A stretch of 64,000 nt of DNA from Paralichthys olivaceus. Lineage: Eukaryota > Chordata > Actinopteri > Pleuronectiformes > Paralichthyidae. Made by a program: the position numbers and the translations under genes. Below the pieces are notes generated by a model. It was given only the letters and a program-made list of their open reading frames with translations, made no database searches and was not told where the DNA came from. How positions within the stretch are numbered: the stretch's first letter is position 1; each line of letters opens with the position of its first letter. The stretch covers positions 11,327,501-11,391,500 of the forward strand of contig NC_091099.1 in assembly GCF_024713975.1 (NCBI RefSeq). The letters run 5' to 3'. Of the stretch, positions 1 to 11,687 are shown one piece after another.

Positions 1-200
1 TGGAAGGATGCAGGATGGGTCAGGGAAAACCCCATTAAATGTTTAACTTTGCTGGGAGTTGCAGGATGAGGGGTTATGCAACATTTTTATTGATTTCTCA
101 GAGAATAATTTGTGGATCTTGTTGAAAAAAAAATCTGGCATGTTTATGAGTGTGTGCTATTCAGTGCAGATCCAAATAAAAATAGTTCTAGTTCTAATTT
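1..200 (+). repeat. Dispersed repeat copy A (within lep intron)
   Basis: This is a partial copy of an interspersed repeat seen three times in the window (also near 41555-41795 and 55938-56290). Shared landmarks are a 'GGATG..G.ATGGGTCAGG' block, then 'TCTCAGAGAATAAT', then an 'AAAATCTGGCAT.TTTA' block and a GTGCAGATCCAAAT block. The copy runs almost to the splice acceptor of leptin exon 2. The family is widespread in fish genomes, but I cannot name it from sequence alone. Confidence 0.7.
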
Positions 201-233
201 CAATGACTGATGATGTTTTCTGTCTTGCTGCAG

Positions 234-560
234 TTCTCTGTCAGCCTCACACCCACTGACGACCTGGCTGGAGCATCCTCCATCGTGACGGTCCTGGAGG
301 GTTACAACAGCCTGATCTCTGACACCTTTCACAGGGTCTCCCAGGTCAAATCTGAAATCTCCTCATTGACGGGTTACGTCGATCAGTGGAGGAAGGGGCA
401 CTGCAGCGAACAGCGGCCGAAGCCCTCGATGCCCGGGCCCCTGCAGAAGCTGCAGAGTCTGAAAGACTTCATTCACATAGTGAGCATGGAAGCTCTGATG
501 AGAGTGAAGGAGTTTCTGAATCTACTGCTGAAGAACCTGGATCATCTGGAGACTTGTTAA
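234..560 (+). CDS. lep: Leptin, last coding exon (partial gene)
   Basis: Leptin is a secreted four-helix cytokine that signals through the leptin receptor and JAK/STAT. The exon follows a good acceptor (polypyrimidine run then CAG at 231-233), starts in phase 0 and encodes about 108 residues up to TAA at 558-560. Visible leptin hallmarks are the SSLTGYVDQWRKGHC segment, PGPLQKLQSLKDFIH, and the terminal LDHLETC, whose final Cys pairs with the internal GHC Cys in the family. Teleost leptins have two coding exons. The first, with the signal peptide and helix A, must lie left of the window. The ATG at 210 lies in the intron and is not a start. The tail-to-tail neighbour rbm28 is the known leptin neighbour in fish and mammals, which supports true orthology. 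Which of the teleost lepa/lepb copies this is cannot be settled here, though linkage to rbm28/impdh1 fits the lepa type. Confidence 0.93.
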   Translation, partial: FSVSLTPTDDLAGASSIVTVLEGYNSLISDTFHRVSQVKSEISSLTGYVDQWRKGHCSEQRPKPSMPGPLQKLQSLKDFIHIVSMEALMRVKEFLNLLLKNLDHLETC

Positions 561-1112
561 AAGATGGACATGAGGACCAATCAGTGATGTCGCTCCCTCG
601 TGGCCATATTGAACTTTTGCCACGTGTTTTAAAGGGAATTTATTCTTGAACATGCACTTATTTATATACATATGTATTTATTTATCTCTTCTACTTAGAA
701 AATGTGTATTTTGTACCAAATATCTTTTCATCAGCATGTCTGCAGCACAAGGGTGTTTGTATGTAAACTCATCCTGAGCATGTCTCGCACACAGACACTT
801 CAGCTGCTCATAGGTTTGTATTACATGACACAACTGTTTCAACAACAAAATAGGAATCTACAAATTAGCTTACTCCTGAAGCTGACTCAGCAGTGTGAGG
901 AAGAGGCATCACATTCAACAGTGATGTCAGCCATCGAGGACATTTGCCAAGAACCACAGGTGTGTTTGTATTTAAACAGGAAGGGTAAAGGGCGACTTCA
1001 ACTTCAGTGCAATATCATCAGAATTATTTATATCCATAGATTGAAGTTTTGTATATTTTTCTACAGTTGACAGAATTTTTTTTATAACTATTGACCTTTA
1101 AATATGAATAAA
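561..1112 (+). other. lep: lep 3' UTR with AU-rich elements and poly(A) signal
   Basis: Four ATTTA pentamers lie at 638-642, 660-664, 676-680 and 680-684, the last two overlapping in a UAUUUAUUUAU context typical of unstable cytokine mRNAs. A canonical AATAAA is at 1107-1112. Open frames inside this stretch (386-649, 702-1070) have no family resemblance and are not called. Confidence 0.7.
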
Positions 1113-1706
1113 ATGTTTGACAAAGTTGTGTACATGAAGTGTGTGGTTGTTGTATTCAGATGAGATGAAAGAGATGAGTATAAAGTGGATAGAGACACAG
1201 ACCAGTGTCAGTCGTGGGTGTTCAGGGGTCATGAGTGGGAAGTGTTTATCCACAGCAGCTTATGATTAACTCTTGCTTTCAACTAACATTGAAAAATAGT
1301 GACTCTCACTATGAACTGAAAAATCATGAATCCTGCAAATAATCTGGATTTAATGTAAAGACAATAAAACACACATTCAGGTGGTTTTGTACATTTTCTT
1401 CAAAACACATGTACACAAAGAGAAACGCTCTTTATATAGTTCTGTTTGTTTTAGTGGAAACAACAAACAACAGGAACACGTATTACAGACACGCAGGAGC
1501 AGGGGGACTGAAGTTAAGTGACAGTTCAGTTTAACACATGAAATACTGGTCGATCTGACACAAAACTAATGTATGAAGAACCATCACATTTACTTTAAAA
1601 CCTCAAGATGTCAAATATAGATTCTTAAAGAAACTTATAAGAGTCCAGGGAATTTCTCTCTCACACTCATTGACTCTCTCATTCACTCTCTCACTCACAC
1701 TGAGAA
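1113..1706. other. lep/rbm28 convergent intergenic; probable rbm28 3' UTR
   Basis: No gene is visible. The right part should be the rbm28 3' UTR on the minus strand. The only near-consensus minus-strand poly(A) signal I see is ATTAAA (plus TTTAAT at 1349-1354). A short CT-rich run (ctctcactcac) is present at about 1658-1700. Confidence 0.4.
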
Positions 1707-4700
1707 TTAACTATTGAACCACTTGTTTCTTTTGACATTGCTGCTCTTGCCACCGTTACCCATCAGTTTCTTCTTGTACTGCTCCACCAGGCTGTCGAAA
1801 CGGTCCCCATCCCTCTTGAAAGGCTTCTTAGCTGCTTTAACCTTATGGAAAAAAATGACAATTAAGTCAGTGTTAGACCAAACCACAGACATTTGTTTGT
1901 TTTTTTATAGTGATTGCTGTCCAAAGTAAAATGTGAGAGTGTGAAAGTTACCACTTTAAATGAAATTTTGCAAAGTAAAGCTTAATCTTTCTGGATTTAA
2001 GTATCAACAGTAAATACTTTGTACTGACAGTGTTTGGGTTTGTTTAACATGCCCTTGTGTTGACTATAATCCTTATGAGTCAACATGTTGCATTTGCCAA
2101 AACCAATAAATGAGTAATAACCAAGAATGTTGGCTGATATATCTGTAGCTGCCACAGAGATCCATTAACAAACTGACACACTTAGAACATCAGAAACCTT
2201 CTTAATTTTAAGTACTGTTCTTATCCATCTCTTGGACTTAAATCATATATATTTGGGTATGAGCACCTCTAATAATCTTAAGTTAAGCACAAGTTCATGA
2301 TCATATGTAGATAAATATTTTACTACTTTCAACTAACCGCTGTGGCTTTCTACTTGTTTTATGTAATGTTTTAAAATAATATCATTGCTCCCCTTTAGCT
2401 AAGTATTGTGATAATTCCACTAAAATTTCACCTGGTGGCACCAAACAACAAAACTTTACATGAAGTGTAAACTAAGGTCAAACAGGAAGACGCAGAAGCT
2501 CCTGCAACATGTTTTCATGTTTAAATCCAGTCCATCGAGGTGATACACATTTGTTCAGAGACAGTTCTGTCGTACTAATAAACCTTTGTAAACTACCAAG
2601 CAGATTTCCAGCAACAGTTTTAAGGTTGTTTGCATTTGCATTTGACAACGTTCTTGTTCTCTGTGCAAGTCTTCTCATCTTGACTAGTCTCAGGGGCTTC
2701 AAGATTAAAACAGACAAGCCACTGTTTTTAAATTGTTTCAAATCAATCAGGGCTTCAGCACCTGCTCTTCACTGACTGAGTATGATACCCAGTAACGAAT
2801 AAGCATTAACAGAAGATATGTAAAAACCTGGTTTCTGGACTGCATGGGCTTTTCCATCTGTCGTCTTTGAGGCTCTTTCCTGTTGGATCCAGGTTTCACT
2901 TTCTTGGGGGGTGGGCCTTGCTGCTTTCCTTTATCACGCATCCTGTAAAACACAAACAGGTCAAAACAGGCAACATGGTTACACCTGCTGGGAAAGATAA
3001 GTCGGCATCTGTGGTAATTGCAATAAAAAAGATCTAGAGTAAGAGCTTGACACATTAACTAAACTCATGAGGGAGAAACATCCACCAATGCAACGTCAAT
3101 AGAATATTACAGGAGACAAAAAGGCAATATGATCTCCACCTGATCTTAGGTCCCCGATGAGAAGGTAAATGCAGAACCTTCTTTCGTTTCTTTCCATTCT
3201 CCAGATCAATGTGTTCAACCTCAGGGTTAGTCTGGAAGCCGGAGTAGAGTCTGTCTTTCTTCTGGTTCTGAGGGGGAGCTGATAAACACAGAACAAACAG
3301 GGGACAGAGAGAATATAAAAATATAAGAGGGATCAAATGGTAACGGCACAAATAAAAAATAAAAAATTCTTGTTTGCCATTTCAATTAGGTGTTACAGCT
3401 GGTTAAAGCTAACACAGATTCTCCTCAGCGCAACTGTGCTGTTGTGAATCCATCTTGTGACAGAATGTGATGTTCTTTTTCACTTTTCTACATGGTTCAT
3501 ATAAGCCTGGTGAACTAATGTATAAAGTCACAATCCTTTCATACCCCTTTCCTTTCCTCTCAGCTCTGATGACGACTGGGGTTTACTTCCTCCTTCCCGC
3601 GAGCCTTGTCCGCCACCAGCTGCCTGAGGATTAGCGCCTCCTTTAAAGGGACGATTTTGGGAAAACTGCTGCAAAAACATACTCACAGCGTTATTTCCCA
3701 TTTTGAAAGAGTAATTCTTGTTTGAAGGCTGATTCTAAGATGAGGGTATAACTCTATTTAATAGACAAACCTTGCTCTTTTGTTGTCGCAATTCTTTGAT
3801 TTTAAGTTTCCTTGAATCCTCCAGGGAGAACTCTACAATAGGTCTCTGCAGACCAAGAAAACAAAGTACATTTCAAAAAGCTGCCTTTAAACACAAACTA
3901 TAATTCATTTGAATATTTAAGTTCTCCAGAGTTAAAGTGTACCTTGTGTGGCCCAAAGATATCAGGGTTGTTGTTGAGGTGACGAAGTGTTTTGAGTGCA
4001 TGTTCATGGTCCTGGAACTGGACAAAGCCGTAACCTAACGACTGTCCCATCACCTGACCCTTCTCTGGCTTCCTATCATACATCACCCGACACTGAGAGG
4101 AGAAACAGGAGCACACACACCATGAATAGAAATGGCAACATGACAACAACACCCCCTACTGGGCACACAGATTAATTCTACAGCTGCCTCGTTCACTAAA
4201 TTATTTCCAGGAATGCTTTACAAAGCTGAAATTTAAAAACCTTATTAAATTGATATTTGATGAAATGTACCTCTGGGATGCGCACTCCCTTCCCAGCCTT
4301 TATGGCTTCAAGGCAAAGCGTTCTGAGTTTTTTATTGTCGACCGACTTGGGCAGGTTGTGGACACACAGACGAGTCTTTGATACAAACACACTAATGTCC
4401 CGAAGCTTGGTCCTCTTTATTTCTTCAAACTAGGAAAAAGAGACAGAAACAGGATATGAGCCAATTCAGGTGTGATTATGAGAGGTCTCTCAAAAATGAT
4501 GCTTTAAAGAAACCATTCTCCAAATGGAAAGATGTAAAATGCTCAATAAACTCACTCTGGTTCTTTTGATCATGTCTGCTTCAGGTACACCCTCTGCAGC
4601 CTTGGTTCCAGCTCTGATCACTGGAGTCAAAAGAAAAGAACAGAGTTAGACAGAGAACTGATCTAGAATCAACTCATTAAAGGAGTGTGACATCTAAACT

Positions 4701-7651
4701 GATCTTATAATCTAATGTGGACGTCTCACAAGTCAGACATGGCATTTCTGACTTTGCATCTCACTTAGAGATATATTAGTTCATGGTTTTTAATGTGAAA
4801 GTCTATTAAACTTCAAATCAGCATTAAGAAAGAAAGAAATAACTCTAATTGGAAACGGTCAGAAGTAAAAATACCCTGAGAAAACATAGGAGGAGAAAAC
4901 AGGAGGATGAAATGGGTTTACTCACATCCCTCTCTGGCCAGGTACAGGTTCCTGGTGCCTGTTTCTACTTTAACCTTATCGACCTTCAGTTTGGTAGCAT
5001 CCTCTCTGGTCACTGCCGCCACAATCAACAGCTTTCTGCCGTCTACACGAACACCACCATCCTGCATCAAACAACAAAGTGTTAGAGCAAGATTCATAAA
5101 ACACAAAAACAGACATGACATAAAAAAAAAAAGTTTAAGAATATTTAGGGTTATATATTCAGATTACATGCACGTTCATTGCAGATTACCTCGGCCTGGT
5201 CTTCTGCTGCAGCTATGCATTTGTCTGCACACTCTTTAGTTTTAAACTGAGCAAATGCACAACCTAGAAAAACAAAACAACAAAAAAACATAATGAGCCA
5301 ATCAGCACGTTTTCCAAAAAACAAGAGAGGAGGAAAACTGCTGACCGACCTTTTGAATGTTCTGTGTCTGGGTGGAGAACAATCTTGATGTAGTTAAGTT
5401 CTCCGTACTTCAGGAGAACTTCCTCAAGACCTTCTTCCTCTGTGTCAAAGGACAGGTTCCTGAATGAGCCAGGAGAAACAAGAACAATTATAATTATAAC
5501 ATAAATGCTCATTGATAGTAAGAGAAAAGTAGACCATGAAACAATCCTAAAATTGTTTTAAATGGTTTAGAGTGAGATAAATGACAGAAAGAAGAGTCTC
5601 TGACCTGATGAAAATTGTTCTGCCCTCTTTCACATCAGATGGGAGAAGTTTCTTTTGAGCTACAGGAAAAAGCCCCAAACAACAAAAGTTGAAACAATCA
5701 AATAAAACATTTGTATTATAGACAGAAATTTGAAAAAGATAAGCTGAGGCTTTAAACCTGATTTCCTTTCTTCAACGTCATCATCTTCCTCTTCATCTTG
5801 ACTTTCATTTGAATCGAGACTACTCCCATCATCATGATTATCCTCTTCCTCTTCATCATCATCATCATCCTCCTCCTCCTCTTCACTGTCTTGTTCCTCA
5901 TCATCATCTTCATCCTCTGTTTGGGATTCCTCTACCTGCTGCACAGCTGGTTTAGAGGCGACTCTGCGGAAAATTCACACAATTGAGAAAAAAAAGTCAA
6001 CCACTTAAATTAACTGAATTTTAAAAAAGTGGAAGCATATAAACAGAAGAGTTTATTTTGGGGTTCACACTTTTTTTTTGATGGTGCAGCTGGTTTCTTT
6101 TCTTCCTCATCCTCAGGTTCACTTTCTGAGTCCGGCTGTTTTCCAGTTGCCACGTCTGTAGTTTTATTTCCTGTGAGGGAAACAAAATGAAGCTCTTTAT
6201 TTTGACATACTCTGATGACTGTAAGGACTCACAAAGTGGGCTCTTCTCATTTCAATTGTGTTGTAGACATTGAAAAGAGGCAATGTTGTTTACTGAGGGA
6301 AATGTACCTGCACTGGAGGACTGCTGTGTGGCAATGAATTTGTCCTTAGGTATAGCCCAGTCAACTGCTACCTGCCTCCCTGTGATCAAACAATAATGTT
6401 TAGAAAAAGCAGTCACACTTTTTAAAGTAGATAAAAGTTTGCAGTTGTCTCAGTCACTGACCTTTTATCTCTTTCAGGTTCATACTCTGAAGAGCTTTTG
6501 CTGCCTGAGACACATTTTTAAACAAGACGAACGCAAATCCTCGCATCTTCCCATCTATACAAAAAGACAAAGTAAATATGGGAAGCAAATAGGTTGATCG
6601 TCCCAGTCAACAGTGGCACAGCAATTCAAAAACAATGCTTGAAAGAGTTATATGAATTAAACCTAATTTTACCAGGTTTTAGGGGGATTTTGGCCTCGAG
6701 AACCGTTCCAAACTTGGAAAACACCTGCTTCAGGTCACCTTCTGAACACTACAACACAAGACACTTATCACCCTGCAGGTCAAGTAACACGTGTTCTCAG
6801 CAGGTACATGTAAGTGGTTAAAAGAGCGATTTCAAGTTGTTTTGCTCTGCATCATTGAAGTGCACTGTACCTTAAAACTGAGGTTCCTGATGATGAGCTT
6901 TGCTTTGAGTAGTTTCTTCCTGAAGCCTTTAGATCTGTCCTCGTTCTCTTTAGAAGCCGGAGCGGTTTTTTTAGCAGGTTCTTTAGCAGGTTCTTTAGCA
7001 GGTTCTTTAGCAGGTTCTTTAGCAGGTTCTTTCACTGCTTCAGTAACTGGTTCTTTAACTGGTTCTTTGGCTGCTGCTTCTTTCGATGGTGCTGCAGAAC
7101 CACAGACATGAACAGGATTATGAAGAAGGAAAAGTAAAACCAGAAAACTGCTGCTTTGGACACGTGTCTTCGTACCCACCTGTTTTTTTCTTTTTATCTT
7201 TGTTTATTTTCTGCTTGGCCACAGACACAGAGATCCTCTGTCCGTCGTAGTCTTTTATTGTTTTCATAGCTTGCTGAGCGTCCTCCTCCATAGCATATGT
7301 GACATAGCCAAAGCCCCGACATTTTTCTGCACCTGGTTTAAAAAATAAACAGTTATATGTGAGCTGCTTCTGTTGACATTTTTATTTTAAAATCACTGCT
7401 ACGAGTTTTTCTGCATCGTCAGGGGTGGATGTCAGCTTACCCGAGTTATTGTACAATGTGATTCAACTGATACTTCACCTTGTTAACTAGTTATTAACTT
7501 AAACAGATGCAGAGTAAACGACAACATCACCTTTCTCTCTGACCACGAAGCACTGCTTCACCGGACCGACCTCTGAGAAGATTTCCTCAAGACGCTGGTT
7601 CGAAGCTGAGGCTGGAAGAGAGGCGACGAATAAGGTCTGAGGAGCAGGCAT
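1707..7651 (-). CDS. rbm28: RNA-binding motif protein 28 (20 coding exons)
   Basis: RBM28 (yeast Nop4 homologue) is a nucleolar, spliceosome-associated protein with four RRMs, needed for 60S ribosome assembly. Coding exons in order: 7651-7531, 7332-7180, 7091-6871, 6748-6673, 6554-6462, 6379-6308, 6170-6071, 5963-5758, 5659-5605, 5459-5350, 5263-5190, 5061-4926, 4620-4556, 4429-4271, 4092-3943, 3845-3771, 3668-3545, 3278-3140, 2942-2828, 1841-1707. They sum to 2379 nt, giving 792 aa (human is 759), and all junction phases agree. RRM1 is at about residues 4-80 ([16 protein letters not shown]), RRM2 about 155-235 ([17 protein letters not shown]), RRM3 about 361-447 (TIFIRNLSFDT; GCAFAQF) and RRM4 about 508-592 ([19 protein letters not shown]). 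A KEPA tandem repeat lies between RRM1 and RRM2, and a long Asp/Glu tract between RRM2 and RRM3. The tail is Lys/Arg-rich. The start ATG at 7651 gives [13 protein letters not shown], a typical RRM1 beginning. Confidence 0.95.
6970..7040 (-). repeat. rbm28: 12-nt tandem repeat coding for KEPA units in rbm28
   Basis: The plus strand shows five nearly identical 12-nt units (AGCAGGTTCTTT) in a row, read on the minus strand as repeated Lys-Glu-Pro-Ala, flanked by diverged KEPV/KEPA units. The repeat stays in frame inside exon 3, in the linker between RRM1 and RRM2, and adds a lysine/glutamate-rich spacer. Confidence 0.9.
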
Positions 7652-8237
7652 GGCTCTCTGCTGCTAGCTAGCGTTAGCACGATAGAGTTAGCTTCCCCAG
7701 CTCAGTAATGACTCAAAAACTGCGGTTTAATCTGCAAACAGTCAAAAACTGGAGGATACTATTAAACTATTCAAAAGCAAAAGTGACCGTGAGATAAACA
7801 AATACCACGGAGCTGTTTTACTTGAACACCATTAGCTGCCAGGATTCATCGCATGTTTACATATGTGGGCAGACATCTTAGAAAGTGAGCGGAAGTCGTC
7901 ACTATCCGACTTTCTGAAATCTGGAGCGTGGCGCCTCCTTCTGGCCCGGAGGTGTCAAAATGAAATAAAACAAATGCATCTTGTAAATGTTTGGACTTTA
8001 GAATTTGAGCTGAATATGCAGTGGAAGTTAGGTACAGATAACAGAAGTTGATACTTGTAGTGTTTATCAGCAGAAATCCGTATTGTGGCGCCCCCACCAG
8101 GCCAATAGGTAAATTGGTCATGTTGCAGAGATTCAGCTGTAAATAAGAATATCTTAACACTGAGAAGGGGCAGAACTTTGCCTGAAAACAGAATCATCCG
8201 TGCATTAAAAATATGTTTGACATATGAATAGTTTACA
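7652..8237. promoter_or_regulatory. rbm28 upstream region, possible CTCF-like site
   Basis: This is the 5' flank of rbm28. No TATA box is evident and transcription initiation is not resolvable by eye. GCGCCTCCTTCTGG at 7931-7944 is the reverse complement of a sequence matching 12 of 14 positions of the CTCF core consensus. No gene is seen. Confidence 0.3.
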
Positions 8238-8538
8238 TTTAAGGTTCAGTGTGTAAGGGATCTATTGAATATAAAATAATCCCAGTGATGTTTTCACTAG
8301 TGTGTGTAATCTAAATTGTACACATTGATGTTTTCTTTACCCTAGAATGAGCCCTTTATATTCAAATACTTATACTTATACTTAAACTGGACACACTAAA
8401 CACTTTTTGAGTTTTTATGACAACTGAAGCTGCCACAGGTTCTCTTTCATGTTTGGAAGGGGAGGGTGAGGGGTATTCAGCTGCAACATGCACCTTCACC
8501 TCTAGATCTCACTAAATTCTACACACTGAATCTTTAAG
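8238..8538. mobile_element. MITE-like element with terminal inverted repeats and TTAA flanks
   Basis: The left end (8239-8255, TTAAGGTTCAGTGTGTA) is matched by the inverse of the right end (8520-8537, TACACACTGAATCTTTAA), with two mismatches. Both ends carry TTAA, the target duplicated by piggyBac-type elements. The internal 270 bp has no coding capacity. The sequence belongs to a family I recognise as very common in percomorph fish. Class assignment (piggyBac-like) is inferred from the TTAA only. Confidence 0.65.
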
Positions 8539-9943
8539 TATAAACAAATGCTTATGTGTGATCTGTGAAAAAAATGAGGGAGAGGTGAGGTTTCACATCC
8601 ACAGGAGTCCCCTGTGTCGATACAGAAGAAGCATGTTTAACTGTGGGCCAGCTCTGTGTGTGTGTGTGCATTTTGGACTTTTCTAGAAATTAGGCTGAAA
8701 AAAATCACATCTCACCTCAGATAAGATATTCACATATTTATTTCTAAACCACCAACAAGAGAAGTAAAGAAACACTAGTCTGGAAAAGAATTACACATAT
8801 CAGAAATGTCGGAGATGTTCAAGTTATGTGAACATTTTACACTACACTCAACAAGCAACTTCATCTGACCATTTGTACAATCTCAAGTATTCAGTTGTTA
8901 ATTGCAGCTTTGCGAGGAAAAACAATATTAATAGAAAAAATTAAGACAGATAAACTGTTTAAAAGATCTCACATCATGAAAAAACACTCAAGTAACTGAT
9001 GGATACCACCATGTAGTACAGTCAGTCTCTGAAGAGATCACATGAACTCCTGCATATCAAGATGTTATCATCTGGTTTTCATCCAGCATGTTCAACAAAT
9101 GCCTACATGGTGGAACTTCTTTTACATGATTAGATATTCTTCAAGGCACTGGTTGTATTTGTTTTAGTTTCCATTCATGAGGTTTATAAATTTTAAGTTT
9201 TTATAAGTCTTCAGTTATATATATATATGCTACTATTGTTACAAAAGCATATGAACTACTATACTGCATGCATATAAAGTGTATTGAATGTAATCAGGAA
9301 TTGTTAAGAGCAGTAAAAAGTACATTTGAATATCTTGCATCATAAATAATCTCAGTATGAAATGAAGTTTATCAGTTGTGTATTCAATCATTAACATTAT
9401 TAAACATTAAGTAATGGGAATTTGACCACTGGAACGGTTTATTTAACTTCAAGCAGTGGAGACAGTTTTCAGACATGAACTTTAGAAAATGTCAGATGAA
9501 TTGGGTCAAGACAGAGTTTACATGTAAAGGAGGCAGCAGGAGATTATCCGGGTCAGACGCTGAGAACAACAGGAAAATGTCCGGAACATTCAGGTGAGGG
9601 GTGGTGTCGGGTTAAGCATCCAGGAGGTAGGACATGACATATAAATTCAACGGTGGAAATCACATGTTTTTGTTGAGGGAACATGAATTCATCAAATCAA
9701 ACCTCCTTTTTTTTAATCCTGAGATCTTTGTTTTCTTTTTTTGTTTTGCTTCAATCTCATGTGACAAACATCATCGACATGCCCGCTCACTCACAGTTTT
9801 CTCACATGAGCTCACTCAGCTGATTTCTAAGTTTACCATGAACTCCACTTTTATCTGGTTCTGTTGACGTCAGTGAATCTTCACTCAAAATGAAGCATTT
9901 TAAACTCAAATGAAGTGTAAAAAAATACACATATAGACAGGAG
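8539..9943. other. AT-rich intergenic DNA
   Basis: No gene, RNA or clear repeat is supported. There is a short AT dinucleotide tract near 9216-9227. Open frames such as 9634-9867 are low-complexity and without family resemblance. Confidence 0.5.
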
Positions 9944-11575
9944 ATATAAGCCGTATCTCCCCTCTCTCATCATGGGCAACGTGAGATCACTGGGGAACAA
10001 GATGGACAAGCTAACGGCGCTAGCCCAGAGCCAAAGGGAGTACCGGGAGTGTAGCCTGATGATTCTTTCAGAGTCATGGCTACAGAGACGTTCCCAACAC
10101 AAACGTTAACATCGAGGGATTTCAGACGGTTCGGGCAGACAGGGATTGCACAGAGAGCGGCAAGCGTAAAGGAGGAGGGTTTGCTGTTTTAGTAAACAAC
10201 CGATGGTGCAATCCTGGTCATATTCCATTCAAGGACAGTATTGGTTGCCAGGACATTGAACTTTTGGCTATGGTACTCAGTCCATACTATTTGCCCAGAG
10301 AAATCTTGCATGTTATCACGGTGGCTGTGTACATTGCCTATGAGGTACTGCAGGCCTGTTTCGAGGTGACTGACTGGGATGCACTCTCTGTGAGCCGCAT
10401 GGACAGGCCATTGATGGGCTTACAGAGGGCATCACGGATTATATAAACTTCTCTGTGGACTGCAATGTCCCAACAAGGACTGTCTGCTGTTATCCAAATA
10501 ACAAGCTTTGGATAACAAAAGACATCAAAGCCATCCTCAATGAGAAGAATGAAGACCATCACAGCTTGGTTATTGCCAATGAATTTAATTTATTTTTTAA
10601 CAGATTTGATACAGCGGCCCCTGCCCCCCCAACTCTTCTGCGGTCCGTCTCCAAACACCAATCCTCCCCCCTCGTTACACCTTTTCCGGCTCACAAGCTG
10701 ACTGTCTTCTTCCTGATGACTTCATCCCTCCTCCTCCCCAGCCTGCATCCTCTACAACGGTCTCAAACTCAATTTACATGGGGGCCGTTGGAGGTAGAGT
10801 CTGGGTGAGGCTGGGCCGCATCAAATACTCCACAAAAAAGGGTTTCAGGTATTCCAAAACATACAACTTATCCAATCTTCTCAATCTTTATGATGAACAG
10901 TTCTTCAACATGAACGGTTCTTCAGAACGGAATCACGTTTCAATCAAGTGACTAACGCTGCTAATTCGCTTTGGCTAACTTGACAACAAACGCCACCGGA
11001 GGCTGTCAGGGCAAGCAAGGCCCGTGCAACAACTCGACAAAAAGGTGCGTTTGAGAAAGACGCGCAGGCCGCACTAACACTAGACTTTGATGTCAAGTAG
11101 GGGGCCGCGAAATATCATCCGCGAGTTTGAGACCCCTGCTCTACAGTGTCCTTCACCTCACCATCTTAGAAGAAAGCTGAGGAAACTCTACTGCATAAGA
11201 TACATGCCATCCTGGACAATGTCTTTCACCCTCTCCATGACGTGCTGGTCAAACACGGGAGCACCTTCAGTGCAAGACTGACATCACAAAAATGCACCAC
11301 AGTGCACCACAGGAAGTCATTCCTGCCTGTGGCCATTCAACTATATAATCCTCCCTCTGAAAAACTCTGAGTCAACAGACTGGAGTCATTACAAGCATAT
11401 CCATTTGCACTAAATATCCAATGTACAGTACGCACAATATTGTGTATATTTCATATTTTTATTTTATTTTTGTATGCTAAATTTCTACCTTTTACTTTGA
11501 TTGGAACAATTTGGAACAAACAATTTCCACCTGGGATCAATAAATTAATTCTGATTCTGATCTGATCATTCATCA
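9944..11575 (+). mobile_element. Decayed L2/CR1-type LINE, interrupted by a nested element
   Basis: The 5' part reads as an AP-endonuclease start (MGNVRSLGNKMDKL at 9972, then SLMILSESWL, then VRADRD and GGGFAVLVNNRWC after a frame change), typical of fish L2/CR1/Rex-like retrotransposons. The reverse-transcriptase core is missing. After the nested element, the C-terminal ORF2 end is visible (KCTTVHHRKSFLPVAIQLYN near 11295-11350). The 3' UTR ends in a GGGATCAATAAATTAA segment and short TTCTGA repeats (about 11540-11570), as these LINEs do. Internal deletion, stops and frameshifts show it is dead. Clade assignment is inferred. Confidence 0.8.
10757..11138. mobile_element. hAT-like nonautonomous element nested in the LINE
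   Basis: The left end (GGTCTCAAACTC, 10759-10770) is inverted at the right end (GAGTTTGAGACC, 11123-11134). The right tip reads CAGGGGTCTC outward, matching the CAGRGG start of hAT elements. The 7-bp CTCTACA is found directly before (10750-10756) and after (11139-11145) the element, consistent with an 8-bp hAT target duplication with one mismatch. The inside is GC-rich and has no open frame of note. Confidence 0.75.
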
Positions 11576-11687
11576 AAGTACTTTCTTAATGTTACTGCAA
11601 CACACCAAAAGGTAACAAACAATTAGGGTGAACAAAGAAAACAAGAACAGTCATGTTGACATGGAATTGAGTTGTAGTGACACCATC

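Noticed and set aside
6791-7111. 106-codon plus-strand frame rich in Ala-Gly-Ser
   Set aside because: It is the antisense shadow of the KEPA repeat of rbm28 exon 3.
10264-10808. Separate small genes in 10264-10808
   Set aside because: These frames are fragments of the decayed LINE and the left end of the nested element.
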